Source: Rhytidiadelphus loreus
Lineage: Eukaryota; Streptophyta; Bryopsida; Hypnales; Hylocomiaceae
Direction of reading: 5' to 3'
Length of the DNA stretch: 64,000 bases
Assembly (NCBI GenBank): GCA_947034895.1
Contig: OX344761.1
Coordinates: 35,228,863 to 35,292,862 of the forward strand
Positions 44,282 through 56,899 of the stretch are shown one piece after another. A model generated the notes under the pieces. The model was not told where the DNA came from. It did no database searches and saw nothing but the letters and a program-made list of their open reading frames with translations. Numbering within the stretch: the first letter of the stretch is position 1; each line of letters starts with the position of its first letter. Made by a program: the position numbers and the translations under genes.

Positions 44282-45311
44282 CAACGTTGTAGTCGTCATT
44301 CCAGCGAGGCGAGGTGATGGCGACAATTTTAGTGTTTCATGGAAAGTCACGCCCAGTGTAAGTCGGTTTGGTAGAGAACGAGTCTAGTGATTGAAAATTT
44401 TTAGTTCAAGAAATGGAGTGGTTCATTGCGGCTACTAGAAATACTGGTTGCCCCTTTCTCTGACCGTGGAATAGAATGTTGAAAGGTATGCTGACACTAG
44501 AAGAAAATGAGGGGTTTTGCAACTATAAAGAGTAACTAGTTTTTAGTTGCACCGGACATTTGCAACTGGTGAGAATTTGGAGGGCCCCAGTTGCTATGGA
44601 CAAGTTTTCTAGTTGCACCGTAGTTGCAAGGCAAAACGTTTTAGTCCTATATTCTGTAGCTGACTTGGAACTTCATCGATGTGCTTTATGATGTGGTTGC
44701 CTACGTGGTATTCACTCCCGTTTGAAGTCGATAACTAAGTTGCAACTTATTTGTGACTTCATTGCAACTTTGATGCGATTGGTCTGCTACTTCATTTCAA
44801 CTACTTCGCAACTGCTTTAGGTATATATTTGATTATTGAACAATGTTTATGGGACAATGTTTATGGGACCATGATTATGGGACTATGATTATGGGACAAT
44901 GTAAGCAATTTGCGACTCATTTACAACATGTTTGTCACTTCTTACCAACTGGTTTGTGTGGGCGCTTAATTACCCACCCTTGGTAATTAATCGGACACAA
45001 CCAAGTTCTAGGGGTTAACTAAATTCTAACCTAACGGGTGACTAAGCGTAGGTCCATTGTGCCTTCCAAGCAATGGATCTTCTTTACTAAGTTCCTAGTT
45101 TCCGCAGGTGACAACGGAGTTGCCCCCAATTGGCGAGGGAATAGTTCGGGCTAACCGTCCCCTAACGGCAATCTATGCGAACTACCACCGAATCTATCCT
45201 AATCTATGGGAATCTGAGGTTAATTGGCCTTTCCTGAGACTGAGGAGGGATTACCTAAGTCCCTTCCATGGTTTCCTAAGTGGATTGGGTTTTTTCCTAA
45301 TCTAAGTTATC

Positions 45312-45560
45312 TCCCTTCTAATCTAATTTTATCGTTTTTCTTCCTAATTTAATTTATCTTTTTCCCTAATTTAATTTATCCTTCTTTCCTAATTTAATTT
45401 ATCTTTTTTTCTAATTTAATTTATCTTTTTTCCTAATTTAATTTATCTTTTTTCCTAATTTAATTTATCTTTTTTCCTAATTTAATTTATCTTTTTTCCT
45501 AATTTAATTTATCTTTTTTCCTAATTTAATTTATCTTTTTTCCTAATTTATCTTCTGATT
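45312..45560. repeat. 22-bp tandem array inside LTR copy 2
   Basis: The unit CCTAATTTAATTTATCTTTT plus TT repeats at 22-base spacing about ten times, with degenerate edge units. It corresponds to the 25-bp array in copy 1. Confidence 0.85.
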
Positions 45561-46615
45561 TAATTTATCTTTTCTCTAATTTGTCTTCTAATCTAATTTA
45601 TCTTTTACTTCCTTCCCTAAGTCTTTATTACCTAAGGCAATTTTCGATTTGCTAATTTAACCCTAACTCCTAATTGGATTATTTTGTCTTAATCTAGTGT
45701 TTACTTCTTGGTTGAGTTCTGACCTTAACGGTTACTAATTCCTAGTCCTATCCCATCTTAGTCTAATTTGGTTGCTTTTATGGTCAACTTCTATGTATGA
45801 GATGGGTTTGGATACTTCTAGTCCTATCGATAAACTTCTATGTCTAAACTTAAGGTCCCTCCTAATTCCTATTTGCTAATCGAAATTAATCACTACCTAA
45901 CAGAGTTTAGCGTAAATTAAAAGAAAAAGCACCGGGGATTAGTTTACTAACTCACTTGATCGTCGTTGGCATGCGCGGCATTTCCCTCCATACCTCCAGC
46001 CGCGTGCTCGTATTCCATAGTAGACACGTATTTTGAAGTGGTCAAATGCCTACGGCTTAGTTGTGGAAAATATTACACTCTAGTACCCTACGGCATTCTC
46101 TCCTCTCCTTATCTCCCCCTTTTCTTTTGCCTTGGTACTATTCCCACCAACCCCTTAATGGGGGTCTTACGCTATGACGCTAACTCCTTGCAAACTCAAC
46201 CCCCCCTCTTACGTTGTCATCTTTGCGTCATTCTAATCCCCCTTCTAATGGCCGTGGAAAGCTTTGGGGATTCCCGTGCACTCTAATCGAAGTGACTATG
46301 GATCGTCTCTCTCCTTCTCACTCCTATTTCAACCTCTCTTCCTAATCTCCTACCATTCTTGTTTTGTCGTTTTGGTGGTGATGAGAGAGTGAGAGGTGCG
46401 TGTTTTGCAGGTGTGGCTGTGGAGATGTCGCCTCTATTCCTTCCTTCCCCTTTTCCCTGTTGACCTTAAGGGCCTTAGCTTCCTCCTAAGTCTCTCCTAA
46501 TCCCAACTTTTAGTCTTTTCCTCCCCCCCTAATTACGGTTATGGGCTGGGTTTTGTTTTGGGCTTCCCCTTTCCCTCTTTCCCCCTTTTTCCAAGCCCTG
46601 GACTCCCTGGACCCC

Positions 46616-46885
46616 CCCTCTCCCGCAGCAACCTCCCCTTGCCCGTAGCGACCCTCCCCAGTGCCCGCAGCGACCTCCCCTTGCCCGCAGCGACCCTTCC
46701 CAGTGCCCGCAGCAACCTCCCTAGTGCCCACAGCGACCCTCCCCAGTACCGACGACCCCCCCAGTACCTGGACGACCCCCGTACCCGGACGACCCCAGTA
46801 CCAACGCCCCCCAGTCCCGACGCCCCCCAGTCCCGACGCCCCCCAGTCTCGACGCCCTAGTACCGACGCCCCTAGTACCCGGCGA
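46616..46885. repeat. GC-rich minisatellite inside LTR copy 2
   Basis: Repeats of 'gcccgcagcgaccctccccagt' type change into 'ccccccagtcccgacgc' units. The composition is strikingly GC-rich against the AT-rich surroundings. The matching place in copy 1 (about 3470-3560) has only a degenerate form (gggcaccaatagcgccgg). Confidence 0.8.
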
Positions 46886-47782
46886 CCCCCAGTCCCGGCG
46901 CTGGCTGGTTGGTGTTAAGGGTGCTGGCTAGTGTTTGAGAGGTGCTGGCTGGTATTAAGGTTGGGCTAGCTGGTGTTAAGGCTGGCTGGCTGGTGTTTAC
47001 GGGTAGGCTGGTTTGTTTCTTGGGGGTGGTCTCCCCCAAGACTAGATTTTCTTTCCTAAAAGGAACGGGGGTTTTGTTGTCAAAACAAAAGGAAAAGACC
47101 TCTCTACTTCTACCTCGGACCGGGGGCCTGTCAACTACTTAAAAAAAGAAAAATAAACACACTTGTCTTGGGGGCTAAACTTTGGGCTTTCCCAAGAAGG
47201 TCTTGGGAACTAAACTTTGGAACTAAAATACGTAGGAGTTCAAAGCTTCGCCGTAAGGTTGGTTTTGACACCAACTCTAAGACTTGCAATGTTCCTAGGT
47301 TCAAAGCTCCGCCGTCTGGGCCTATTTTGACACACACTCTAAGACTGGGGTAAGTTGTAAGTTCAAAGCTTCGCCGCCTCACGGGCGGTGGGGTCCACAC
47401 ACAAACAACACGGGAAGGGTGACTATGGTCAAGGTGTACACACGAGGCAACCGTACCCACAAAGTAAGTATAAACCAAGCAATACTTTACACACTAAAGG
47501 CCCCCCAAAGCGGCATCGCCAAGGTACGGTGGGGGGTAACTTTAGGATTAGTACAAGATGCACAAAAGCAAATGAAACCCGCTTGACTCGCAACAAGTAC
47601 AAGGTAAGATGGAAAGACCTCAAAGGACCTTCAAAGAGCTTGAAATAGAACAAGGGGAGCCAAAAGTGCTCCGAAAACACTGTAGAGGTTTTTTGGCTTG
47701 AAACGCCAAAAGTTCCAAGATCACTTGGACCCACGGACCCAAAACAAGTATTGGGGGTGTTTTGGAAGAGAGAAGGGCCCCC

Positions 47783-47789
47783 TTTTATA
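47783..47789 (-). promoter_or_regulatory. TATA box of LTR copy 2
   Basis: On the minus strand CCTATAAAAGG is followed by 'gcccttctctcttccaaaacaccc', aligned with the TATA and start region of copy 1. Confidence 0.5.
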
Positions 47790-49331
47790 GGTTTCCAAGG
47801 GCCCACTCCCCCCCTCGACGAGTAACCTCATCCATCCGGATTTTCATCCAAGTTTGAGATTTTCACCTAATTTTGGATTTTACGCTGGTCCTAACCTCTA
47901 ACTTTTGGAGTTTAGCTCGGAATTGCAAATGGATTGCGCCAATGGCTTCAGAATGCCATTTTTAACCTAAGGGATCCCCTACCCCCTATTTCTATCACAA
48001 AAAAAACATCAGAAACTAGTGCCAACTGGAGCCAATTAAAAGGGTAAAAACCTAACTTTTGGGGTCTACCTCTTTTGGCTTGGGTAACTAGCTAGGGTTG
48101 TTGGGGAGGCTCTAGGGAGTAAGAAAAGGCTCCTTGATGTCTTCGTTCCGACTTCGTACGCTCCCGGGACGCCGGTCAACCCCGCAAAGATCCTGTCGTA
48201 ATTATTAATTGGGGGGATGTTGTCAGTTTCGACTGCTTCCCGCTATTGGAACACCATGAAATTTGTCGGGGCGCATTATTAACGTAAAAGATGCTAGTCT
48301 AATTTTTAATGAGATTTTACCGCGGCCTGGGTATTTTCCATGAATTTCCCAACGTGGCTTTTGGCGGTTGACTGCTCGGAAAAAGATCCTTTGGAGATCA
48401 GAAAAAACTGAGACTTTTGGGGGAACCTCTCATGGAGTTCCCCAAGCCACGTGCCAAGTCTTGGGCTATTCTGGCACATAGTTGGTGGTGAGGTGAAAAC
48501 TGACTTCGGTTGAATCACCAGTAGTCAGGAAATCTTTTACATGTGAGGGAATCTTGGCGAATGGGTTTTGCCGTGGACATCCCGACATGTTCCAGATCCG
48601 AGAACACTATCCGGCGGCTATGGATTCCTCCATGCGGCCTGTCTGGGACAAGTAACACCTGCAAGCTAACAATTTGGATTCCTAATGTTTCGTCGGTGGA
48701 ATGGGGAAACTAGAACCTATCTTTGGAGATTTATATGGGGACCTCCCTCCCTCTCCTAAGACTTAATTTAGCCTGTCATGGTCACATGCACTAGGTTTTG
48801 GGCTATTTTGGGTAAGTTCCTAGTAGCCCTATTGTTTTCCACTAATTACGGGTTCTAACCTATATACAAGTGAGTTTTATGGGTAATCTATGGATAAAAG
48901 GCTATTTATGACCAAATGCTATATTGGTACATGACATACCTATTTTGGTTCTACACTCTTTTTTGGGCTTTTTGTAGTACTTTATGCCTTAATTTGTAAT
49001 AAACTAAAAAAAAAAAAAAAAATGAGTCCCAAGTGACGAATTTGGGGCTCACAGTTTGCCATTAGGTTATGACTTTTCTATGACTATTGTGATTACTTTA
49101 TAGGATATGTATAACTTTTTTATAACTTTTTTGTAACTCATGAATCATGAGTACAACTTATTTGCAACTACTATGCATCTTGATGATACATTTGTGCAAT
49201 TTGTAATCGGCTGCATACAAGTGTTTTGCAACTCATTTGCAATTGATGGTCAACTAGTATATTTATAATGTCCTATACAACATATTATATACAATATACC
49301 ATACATAATACAACACATATAGTAAACCATA

Positions 49332-50082
49332 GGATAGTTGCAAGAAACACTTCATGTTTTTCATTCAAAACTGCGTTTTTTGGCCATAGGACTGGTAGTA
49401 CTATGCAATACTACTAATACTACATTTTAGAAGCGCCCTGACAAATCTGCACCATTGATTGAAGGCGACTGCAGATCTACACCGTTGATTTAGTACTATG
49501 TAGTACTACGGACTACTACAAAGTATTGTAGAAGCCACTGGGAGCAGAAAATAGCAGAAAAAGGGTCTGTAGAGATTTTCATTTTTAGTAATTCAAAAAA
49601 AATTCAAAAAAATTCCATAAAAAAAGACATTTTGCTAGTGAAGACTGCGCTTGCATGGCACCAAAAAATTCATGAAGGAAATTTTTTCCCTCTTCATAGC
49701 TTTTGCGCAAAGGAAGGTCACTTTGACCCCATGTGTGCAATTGACATGATGCTATTTTCATAAAAACTCAACATCAACCCTTTTAGTGTTAGTAGAAGTC
49801 CAACATGTCTAATTTGTGGCTTCAAATTCGCATTTTTGGGTCAAAAATAGGACTAAAACCCTCCAAAACAATCAAGGTAGACACCCAATCGGGGGCAAAT
49901 TAAAAATAGTAAACTAATTTTTTTTTAAATTGAAAAATTATTCAAAGTCTATAACTTTAGCATCTACCTTCATTCCAAATTTCATGCCAAATGGACAAAC
50001 AACGCAAAAGTTATGAGCAAAAAGCCAATTTTTAAGGGCAAGGGGACAAGAAATAGGACAAGTGTTTCTTGCAATCACCCCG
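49332..50082 (-). mobile_element. GGGTGATTGCAAG-family MITE, copy A, 751 bp
   Basis: Ends GGATAGTTGCAAGAAACACTT and AAGTGTTTCTTGCAATC (then ACCCCG), flanked by TA. It interrupts a TA-rich stretch of the right CACTA element whose uninterrupted form is readable near 41890-41930. It shares ends and interior (gctcataacttttg, ccaatcgggggc type) with copies B and C in reverse orientation. Confidence 0.78.
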
Positions 50083-51445
50083 TACATAATACACCATATA
50101 TCATACAATACTCACCATACTAGACAATTATGTTAGGTAGCTCCAAAGGCCACTTATTGTGATTTTAGGGTGTTAAGAAGACGAGTTATTTATACAAATG
50201 GGGTGACAGGAAGTACGACAAATGATATGGGATATATATAATGCAAGAATTATATTAAAGTAAAATTTCAAACCGCATTTAAACATAGTAGACTGCTTTT
50301 CTTTTAAAAACTTCAAACTTTTAAAAGTTGGAAAAACAAACAACCTTTTATCTCCAAAAATCCATTTAATATTTCAAGTCTTTAATCAAAATTTATAAAC
50401 AAATTTTCAAAGACAAATTAGAAAAAAAAAATTTGACATTTTTCTTACATCTTTAAATTTGTCCATTGTCATTGTACATGGTGAATATGAAAATATGTGC
50501 TCGATAGAGATTTGTAAACACATCAAATGTGTTTGTCAACATCATTATTTAAGCTTCTAATTTGACTATTCCAAAGGATGTGCCACCTCTTCCTCCTGTT
50601 CCATCTTTGGTTGGAGCCATAGAGTTATCCGAAGAAGACAATCTCTTAACATTTGCAAGATATTGAAATTTTTGCAATCCATTTTATTATTCTCAAGTTT
50701 GAAACTATCTTTGTATTGTTCTTTAGTTCAAAGAGACTTCATATACAAATGTATTATATTTTATAAAAGAAAGAGTTAACTAGAAATCCTCTGTTCCATG
50801 GAAGCCATTGAACCAATTTTATCATAAAGTTGTAGAAACCATTATGAGCTATATTTTGAAGTGTTGTTTTCAACCAATATGAGCTTTATATAGGGCAATG
50901 ATTCATTTATAACTCACGTAACAAAAGAACAAATTGTGAACTTGAAGCAAGTTCCATTGCATTTCAAGTAGCAAATCCAACTATAATTGTTTTGTAGTCT
51001 TCTGGTTGTCTATAGTTATTCTATATTAATCTTCCAATGATTTCTTAGTTGTTTTCTACCTCGAAATGTAGTCGTTTCCTAGTTGCATAACTTGTCTTCT
51101 TGTAGTTGTTTTGTAGTTGTAAACTAGTTGTATTTTGGTTGTTCTATAGTTGTTTTCTAGTTGTCTTTGAATTGATTTCTAGTTGCACTGTAGTTGTGGA
51201 TTCCACATAGCGCAAAGTTGTCCATATCGACACTTCTAACAAATATAGGATGTAAAATATCCACTCTGTTACGATTTCATTTCCCTACATTTTTTTCTAC
51301 GACTACTCTGCAACTACAACAACATACACATCAAAGTTGGTGCAATTATAGAAAATTGCAGTTGCAAGATAGTTATATAGGACACTTAGTTGCATTTGAG
51401 TTGCATATAGCCAGTTGCAGCGGACAAGTTTTTCTTCTAGTGTGA

Positions 51446-54400
51446 ATCGTAAAATAAGTTCACGAGTACCTGCACTATTAGCATTACTGAGATGAGAGAA
51501 TTTGTTATCGTTGATGCTGTAAGTAACAGGCTCCGCAACGTCTGTTTTGGGAGAGGGCAATTTTAGTTCGACACATATAGGAAGGGTCCACGAACTTTTC
51601 TATCATTGGAGCAACAACGTAAGGGGAGGGGAATGTAATTGTGGTTATAGTCAAGCATACTAACACTAGAAACAAAAGTACTTACATTGCAGTTGAAACA
51701 AAAGGACGTCAAGGTTCACTTTTTTCTGGAAACTTCTTTTGACTGAACTTATGAGGTTGGTGTGCAGTTGTACTCATTGGTTCAGTACTAGTCTCCACAA
51801 CAACGATGATGAGGCCGAGCGAGAGGCATGATAGTGTAGTTGCATGGTCGGCAAGATGGTCGGAAAAACTTTATCCTACTGAAGTTTCAATTTGAAGTCT
51901 TTTTCTTTTAATGAAATATATGAGGATGACGGGAAGGCTGAAATCGGATGTACAGGCCTCGTGGAGGGCAACCACTACAATGCAATTGTCCGCAACTTCA
52001 AGTGAATTTTTTGGTCGAAGTCATGTTTGCTTGTTGATGGATTTCGATGTTTGTTGCTCTTATATAGACTTCTCACTACTACCATGAACGTCCATACATA
52101 CATCAACGAAGTGATTGTATGGTATATGAGAGACGGACAGATGTAGAAACCTCTAAAGTGGGCTCACTTTCTGACCGTGAATGCTAATCGTCGTTTCACA
52201 TTCAACACTATCACTGACTTGGCATTTGCAGTTGTCGCAGGTTTTGCTTCTTCTACGAAATACACACTGAGATGAAAATGCAAGGTATTGTTGTCAAAGA
52301 CTGTGCGAAGAAGATAGTACTTGGTACTTGTACATGACGTAATGCTGTAGATAATAAACAGTAGGTTGGTCGTGTTGTAAAATTTGTACAGGGCTACTAG
52401 TATGAATACCTTCTGCTGTAAACATTATGTGAACTAAGTGCTTTTGGCTTTCTTGAGCTTTGTAATAAGAAATACTTACAAGTAAAAGCTGTCTTTGGAA
52501 GTTGTGGAAGCCGTGCACATAATTTGTGAGGGATTGATTTGAGGTTGACATGTATCTTCTTCGTTTTCTTGAAATTTCACACCGAAATGCTTCCACGTAC
52601 AATTCTGTGGAAGCTCTAGAATTTCTGGATATCATCAATAAGTGATTGAGTGGAAACTAGGATTCTTGCGGTAGTTTTGGGCATTTGGGGTTGTTGGGGT
52701 TGAACAAGCTCCTTTCTGTTGAAGCGAGACATGTTGGCAGTTGAAAAACGACTAACTAGAATCTTAATAGTAAAGTCGTTAGTGATGATTGGTAACATCG
52801 AACATTGAGCATGATTTCATTTTATAATTCTTTGTGTGGGCCAAGCCCCGCACGTCTATCAATAAACAAATGCACAGAAAATTGTAAAATATTGGGGATC
52901 GATCATGTCACCAGTTTGGTCTGCACTATCAAAAACAAGACCTTCTATCTATCTATCAGGAGGCCGATGCATTGCAAGCTCCCCCAATTACCACTAGTGC
53001 CACAATTTTTAGTGCAGTATGCACTTCCCAATTTTTCATTTGATTATCTGTGACAAGTAATTTTCGTTGCATTTTTTTGACTTTCCCTGTGGCCACTTCA
53101 ACCTCATCTTCACCGGACAGACCACCTGCCTGTCCAGGTCAACGCTTCAATTGTCGCAATCAAACCTCATGATCTTCACATCAACACCTTATTTCAAAAA
53201 AAAAATTCTTCTTCTAGCAATATGTTATATAATTCTACAGATCTTACAGTTACTTCTTCCATTGTGATCAACAGTGCCACATCATTCTCCTACAAAATTT
53301 ATGTACTTTTGTCACTGCTATTCCCTCTTCTCATGAATCCCAACGCTCCATGATTAAGTCCTAGTCAGTGTGGCTGTCATCCATGTTCGATGGTTAGCAA
53401 AGGACTTAGGTGGGAATGCATTACTATTTTTAGCTCATTTTATACCTTAACAACCCCTAAGGTGAGGTGGGAAGGGACCCTTAGATTGGGCAACATGTTT
53501 TAATAGCATAGTTAACCTCTTAATCAAACAAGTGAATACACTTGTAATTAATGGGTGTATCAGTTTGGTAATCAAAGTCCAGATGCAATCATTATGGATC
53601 TTTGTACATGCTTATTATTTGGAGTCCGGTTAAACATTAGATCTTTTTAATATCTCTGATGCATCTCCGTGTTTAATACTATTAGCACCAATTTGGTTAA
53701 GTCAATAATCCTATGAGATTATTGACTAAAAAATATCTTTTTTCCAATCTCGGATATGAAGTCTTGAAAAAAGAAAATTAAAATTAAAATTAAAATTAAA
53801 AATTAAAAAATATTAAAGTTTATAATTTTTTTAATGCTTGCTGACGTGGCTGTCTCCCGACCACGTCAGCAAGCTGAGTGGCAGAGATCCCAACGTAGGG
53901 GAACAACTTAGGGAACAATAAGGAACTCGCAGCCCTTAGCTATAGCAAAAACTCATTTAATGCAAATGGATTGAATCAAAGCTTCCCATGTAGATAAAAA
54001 TACAATCTATACAAAACAAATTTTTAAATTTGAAGTTCTTTTCTAGATTTTTTTCTACTTGTCAACTAAAATTTGGGCTTTTTGTGCCATAATTTTTGCT
54101 ACCGGACACCGATTGAAATAAATATAATACTTTTAGAAAGCTTATATGTTTTTCTATCTTTCTACAAAATTTCTAAAAATCATGACAAATATTGAGACCA
54201 TAGGAGCCTACCCAAAATCCATTTCATCCCCCAAGAGGATAATCGGACTTTAGAAGTTAAAACCATCATAAATTTGTGACTAAAGTATTTGCTATGGATA
54301 ATTCTTCTATTAACTCCCTTTGTCCTATAATACTAGTCTTTTTTGTAGTAATGAAAGTATTAAGGATTTGACAAGAATGAAAACAAATACAAAACGACAA

Positions 54401-54663
54401 AAACGACTTTTAATGCATGGTATGATCATATGGTTCTATGGTAAAGTGAAAAATAAGTGGATATTAATTGCAATCAAGGAAAGATAAAAAGATTAGGAGG
54501 TGGCAATAGATACAAAGTGCTACATACAATTATACAAATAATGACAGGTTTTATAGAGAAGGAAGATTTCTTGTGCAATTACCTTGCCTCTCCACATGTT
54601 TAGATCTGCACAAGTGCAACTTGGAATTCAACAAATTCAATGAATAATTCAATATCTTTTTTT
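51446..54663. other. no intact gene; downstream flank of the piggyBac relic
   Basis: From 51446 to about 52800 the composition is more balanced and may include the 3' flank of the piggyBac-like unit, but no protein motif could be read. After 53400 it is AT-rich, with an (AAAATT)n run at 53770-53810 and a short perfect hairpin (listed separately). Confidence 0.4.
53836..53874. repeat. perfect 14-bp stem with ACGT cores
   Basis: GCTTGCTGACGTGG is followed after 11 bases by its exact reverse complement CCACGTCAGCAAGC. Each arm contains TGACGTGG, a sequence that plant bZIP factors can bind. It may equally be the end of a decayed element. Confidence 0.6.
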
Positions 54664-55696
54664 TTAACCCTTGAATGTTTATGACTATGTTTTCACCCAA
54701 AACGCTCCAAAAACTGCCATTTCTAGTCTAAGTACTAAATTTTAGAAAAAGAACATTTTTGGACACATGTAACGATAGGATCTTGTAGTGTATTGGTTTA
54801 GAGCAGATGTGGAAAATTTTCAGAAATTTCCACTTTATAGATTGCAAGATATTAGCATTTGAAGTGACAAAAATCCTTTTGTGGCCTTGTGAAAAATTGG
54901 GTAATTGCACTTCACTAGGTCACATTTGTATGAAGAAATGATTGTCCAAAATGGTAGTGCTTCTTTGGATTCATTCTTCAAGGCAAGTTGGCTACATTCT
55001 TGAAAAAATTCAAATCATTTGGAATTGTACAACATATAGAAAAAAAATAGTAAGTAGAAAAGAGAAAATGATTCAAAATACGAAATTGTTGAGAATTCAA
55101 TAGTTATGGAATTGAAAAATGTCAATCTCAATGGTTCTAATATTGTAATAAACAATCTACATCCTATGATTTTATTTTTATCAAAAAATAGTGAAAATTG
55201 AGTTAAATAAAGGACTTCAAAGTTTATTTTAGAGTAGAGAATCTATAACTATCCACAAACTAAAACTCCTCATAACTTTTGTCTCATTAATCAAAATGGA
55301 ATGATTCAAAGCTTTCCATGTGTATATAAATCTAAAGCTTTGTGAGTGGATTCACCAAAAATAGTAGTTCCGTGGTTGCCATGATATGTGAAAGAATGGC
55401 CAACTCAAATAGCGATTGGTACAACTTTAACTGAGGGCAGTTTAAGATAGGTGGCAAAATTTTGTTGTCTTCCTTTTCAAAAATCCATCTAGGTTCACCA
55501 AAAAAAATTCTTGATCACCTCACGGTGCTTGTGGAAGCTAGCTTAGTAGTCACCCTATAACTAATATTGTGAATAGACCAAGCTAACTACATCTATGAGA
55601 CCATGAGTTGGAAATTTAGATTTCAATTCATCAATGAGTTGTTGTACTACACCTATAAGGTCTGTAGTTAGTGACAAGTTTAAACTCCACAACTAA
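54664..55696. other. no gene; isolated TTAA-type end
   Basis: TTAACCCTTGAATG at 54664 starts a sequence that shares AAAACTGCCATTTCTA with the element at 35928. No right partner was found, so it is a fragment. The rest is AT-rich non-coding DNA. Confidence 0.4.
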
Positions 55697-56409
55697 GGGA
55701 TAATTGGAAGAAACACTTGTCCTTTTTTTTGTCCCCTCAACCTTGGACACGTGTTTTTTTGCTCATAACTTTTGTGTCATATGTCTACTTTCTATTAAAT
55801 TTGAAATGAAGGTACATGTGGTAGTTTTAAACATTGAATAATTTTTTCTAATTTTTTCAATTATTTTACTATTTTTAAACAGCCCCCATTGGATGTCTAT
55901 TTTGGCCAATGGGGGGGGGGGGTAGTATAGTTACCAACCCAAAAATGTGAATTTCAAGGTCAACAAGGACTTCTACTAAAGTTATACAAGCAAATGAAGA
56001 TATTTTCTAAAAATAGTAAAGTATCTACCTTCCACATATACTCAAAGTGCACTACCTTTATGCATGTGCAAGGAATACAATTTTTTCCCAAAGATGCAAA
56101 TGGTTGAGAAGAAGCATCTTTAAATTAGAAAAAATGTCATTTTTTAGTTTAGTTTTTGGAGTTTTTTTAATATTTTCTAAAAATCAAATTCCAAAGTATT
56201 TATCTTCTTGTATTTTCCATCGTTCTTCTTTTGTGCATAACTTTGAGGGATAAATTTCTTTAGGCCTGAATTTTCACACATATTATTTTGAATGCTTTAC
56301 AAATTATCCATGTTTTATTTCATTAAAAAAAACTTATTCCAAAAATCGCAGTACTCACAATACTAAACCATTTTGAACCCCAAATGGTAAGTGTTTCTTG
56401 TAAAGACCT
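55697..56409 (+). mobile_element. GGGTGATTGCAAG-family MITE, copy B, about 713 bp
   Basis: It starts near GGGATAATTGGAAGAAACACTT and ends GTGTTTCTTGTAAAGACC. It aligns with copy C over its full length (GCTCATAACTTTTG, agcccccattggatgtct, aggacttctactaaagtta, taccttccacatat). The ends are more eroded than in copy D. An ORF at 56047-56253 is not supported as a gene. Confidence 0.7.
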
Positions 56410-56439
56410 TAAGCCAAAAAAATACATCAATAGACAAAC

Positions 56440-56690
56440 TCTACAATAAACCCTAAAATATTTAGTAGTAGATAAGCTCCAAAACCTAGCCAAAAAAATC
56501 TAGTAGTAGACAAAGCTTAGAATTTGGCCCAAAAAATTCAGTAGTAGACAAACTCCACAACTTAGCCCTCCAAAATTTAGCACTAGACAAATTCCACAAC
56601 TTAAGCTCCAAAAAATCAGCAATAAGATAAACTCTACAATTTAGTTAAAAATATTTAGTGGTAAGTCTAAAAAAATTAGCAAGAGGACAT
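56440..56690. repeat. tandem array, units of about 35-38 bp
   Basis: Units read approximately TAGTAGACAAACTCCACAAC followed by 'ttagccc.aaaaaattca'. At least five imperfect copies are present. The same unit recurs at 57225-57425, on the other side of the C-terminal piece of the hAT-type relic. Confidence 0.7.
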
Positions 56691-56899
56691 ACCTCTACAC
56701 TCATCTTTCATTGTGTTCACAATGAGTGCAAAAGATTCCAAGGTCACAAAGTGCCCTTCATGCACAACAAATACAATATGAATACTTGAGACAAAAACTA
56801 ATTTTGAGTTTTGTGCATCACCATTAAAGTCTATGGGCACTCACTCTATGTGGATTTGCTCATGAAAGCAATTTAGAAGCTTCTTGAAGGACTATAACT

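Larger units (their letters stand above)
44957..49053 (-). mobile_element. LTR-like unit, copy 2, 4.1 kb (probable solo LTR)
   Basis: TGTGGGC..GGCTCACA ends are flanked by a perfect 5-bp duplication GTTTG (44952-44956 and 49054-49058). The uninterrupted target can be read from the other CACTA copy (near 42190, reverse strand). It is homologous to 649-4970 in the opposite direction, and the TATA box puts its sense on the minus strand. No gag/pol domain and no internal direct LTR pair are seen, so it is best read as a solo LTR or a terminal-repeat remnant. It contains a 22-bp array, a GC-rich minisatellite and an A-run (49003-49021). ORFs over the minisatellite are artefacts of the repeat. Confidence 0.8.
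44495..51442. mobile_element. CACTA element, right copy, inverted, with two nested insertions
   Basis: It begins CACTAGAAGAAAATGAGGGG and ends AAGTTTTTCTTCTAGTG, flanked by TGA on both sides (44492-44494 and 51443-51445). It is the reverse complement of the left copy: its left end matches the left copy's right end, and its right 500 bases match 40527 onward. Without the nested LTR-like unit (44957-49053) and the MITE (49332-50082) it would be about 2.1 kb. A block near 50220-50460, absent from the left copy, resembles the hairpin family at 36076. Short repeats around GTTGTTTTCTAGTTG fill the right subterminal region. No transposase is encoded. Confidence 0.9.

Noticed and set aside
46510..46918. 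Proline/serine-rich and glycine-rich ORFs on both strands
   Set aside because: They are translations of the GC-rich minisatellite inside the LTR-like unit.
51194..51560. ORFs at the right CACTA end, identical to ones at 40467-40775
   Set aside because: They are the two copies of the element's non-coding subterminal region read on opposite strands.
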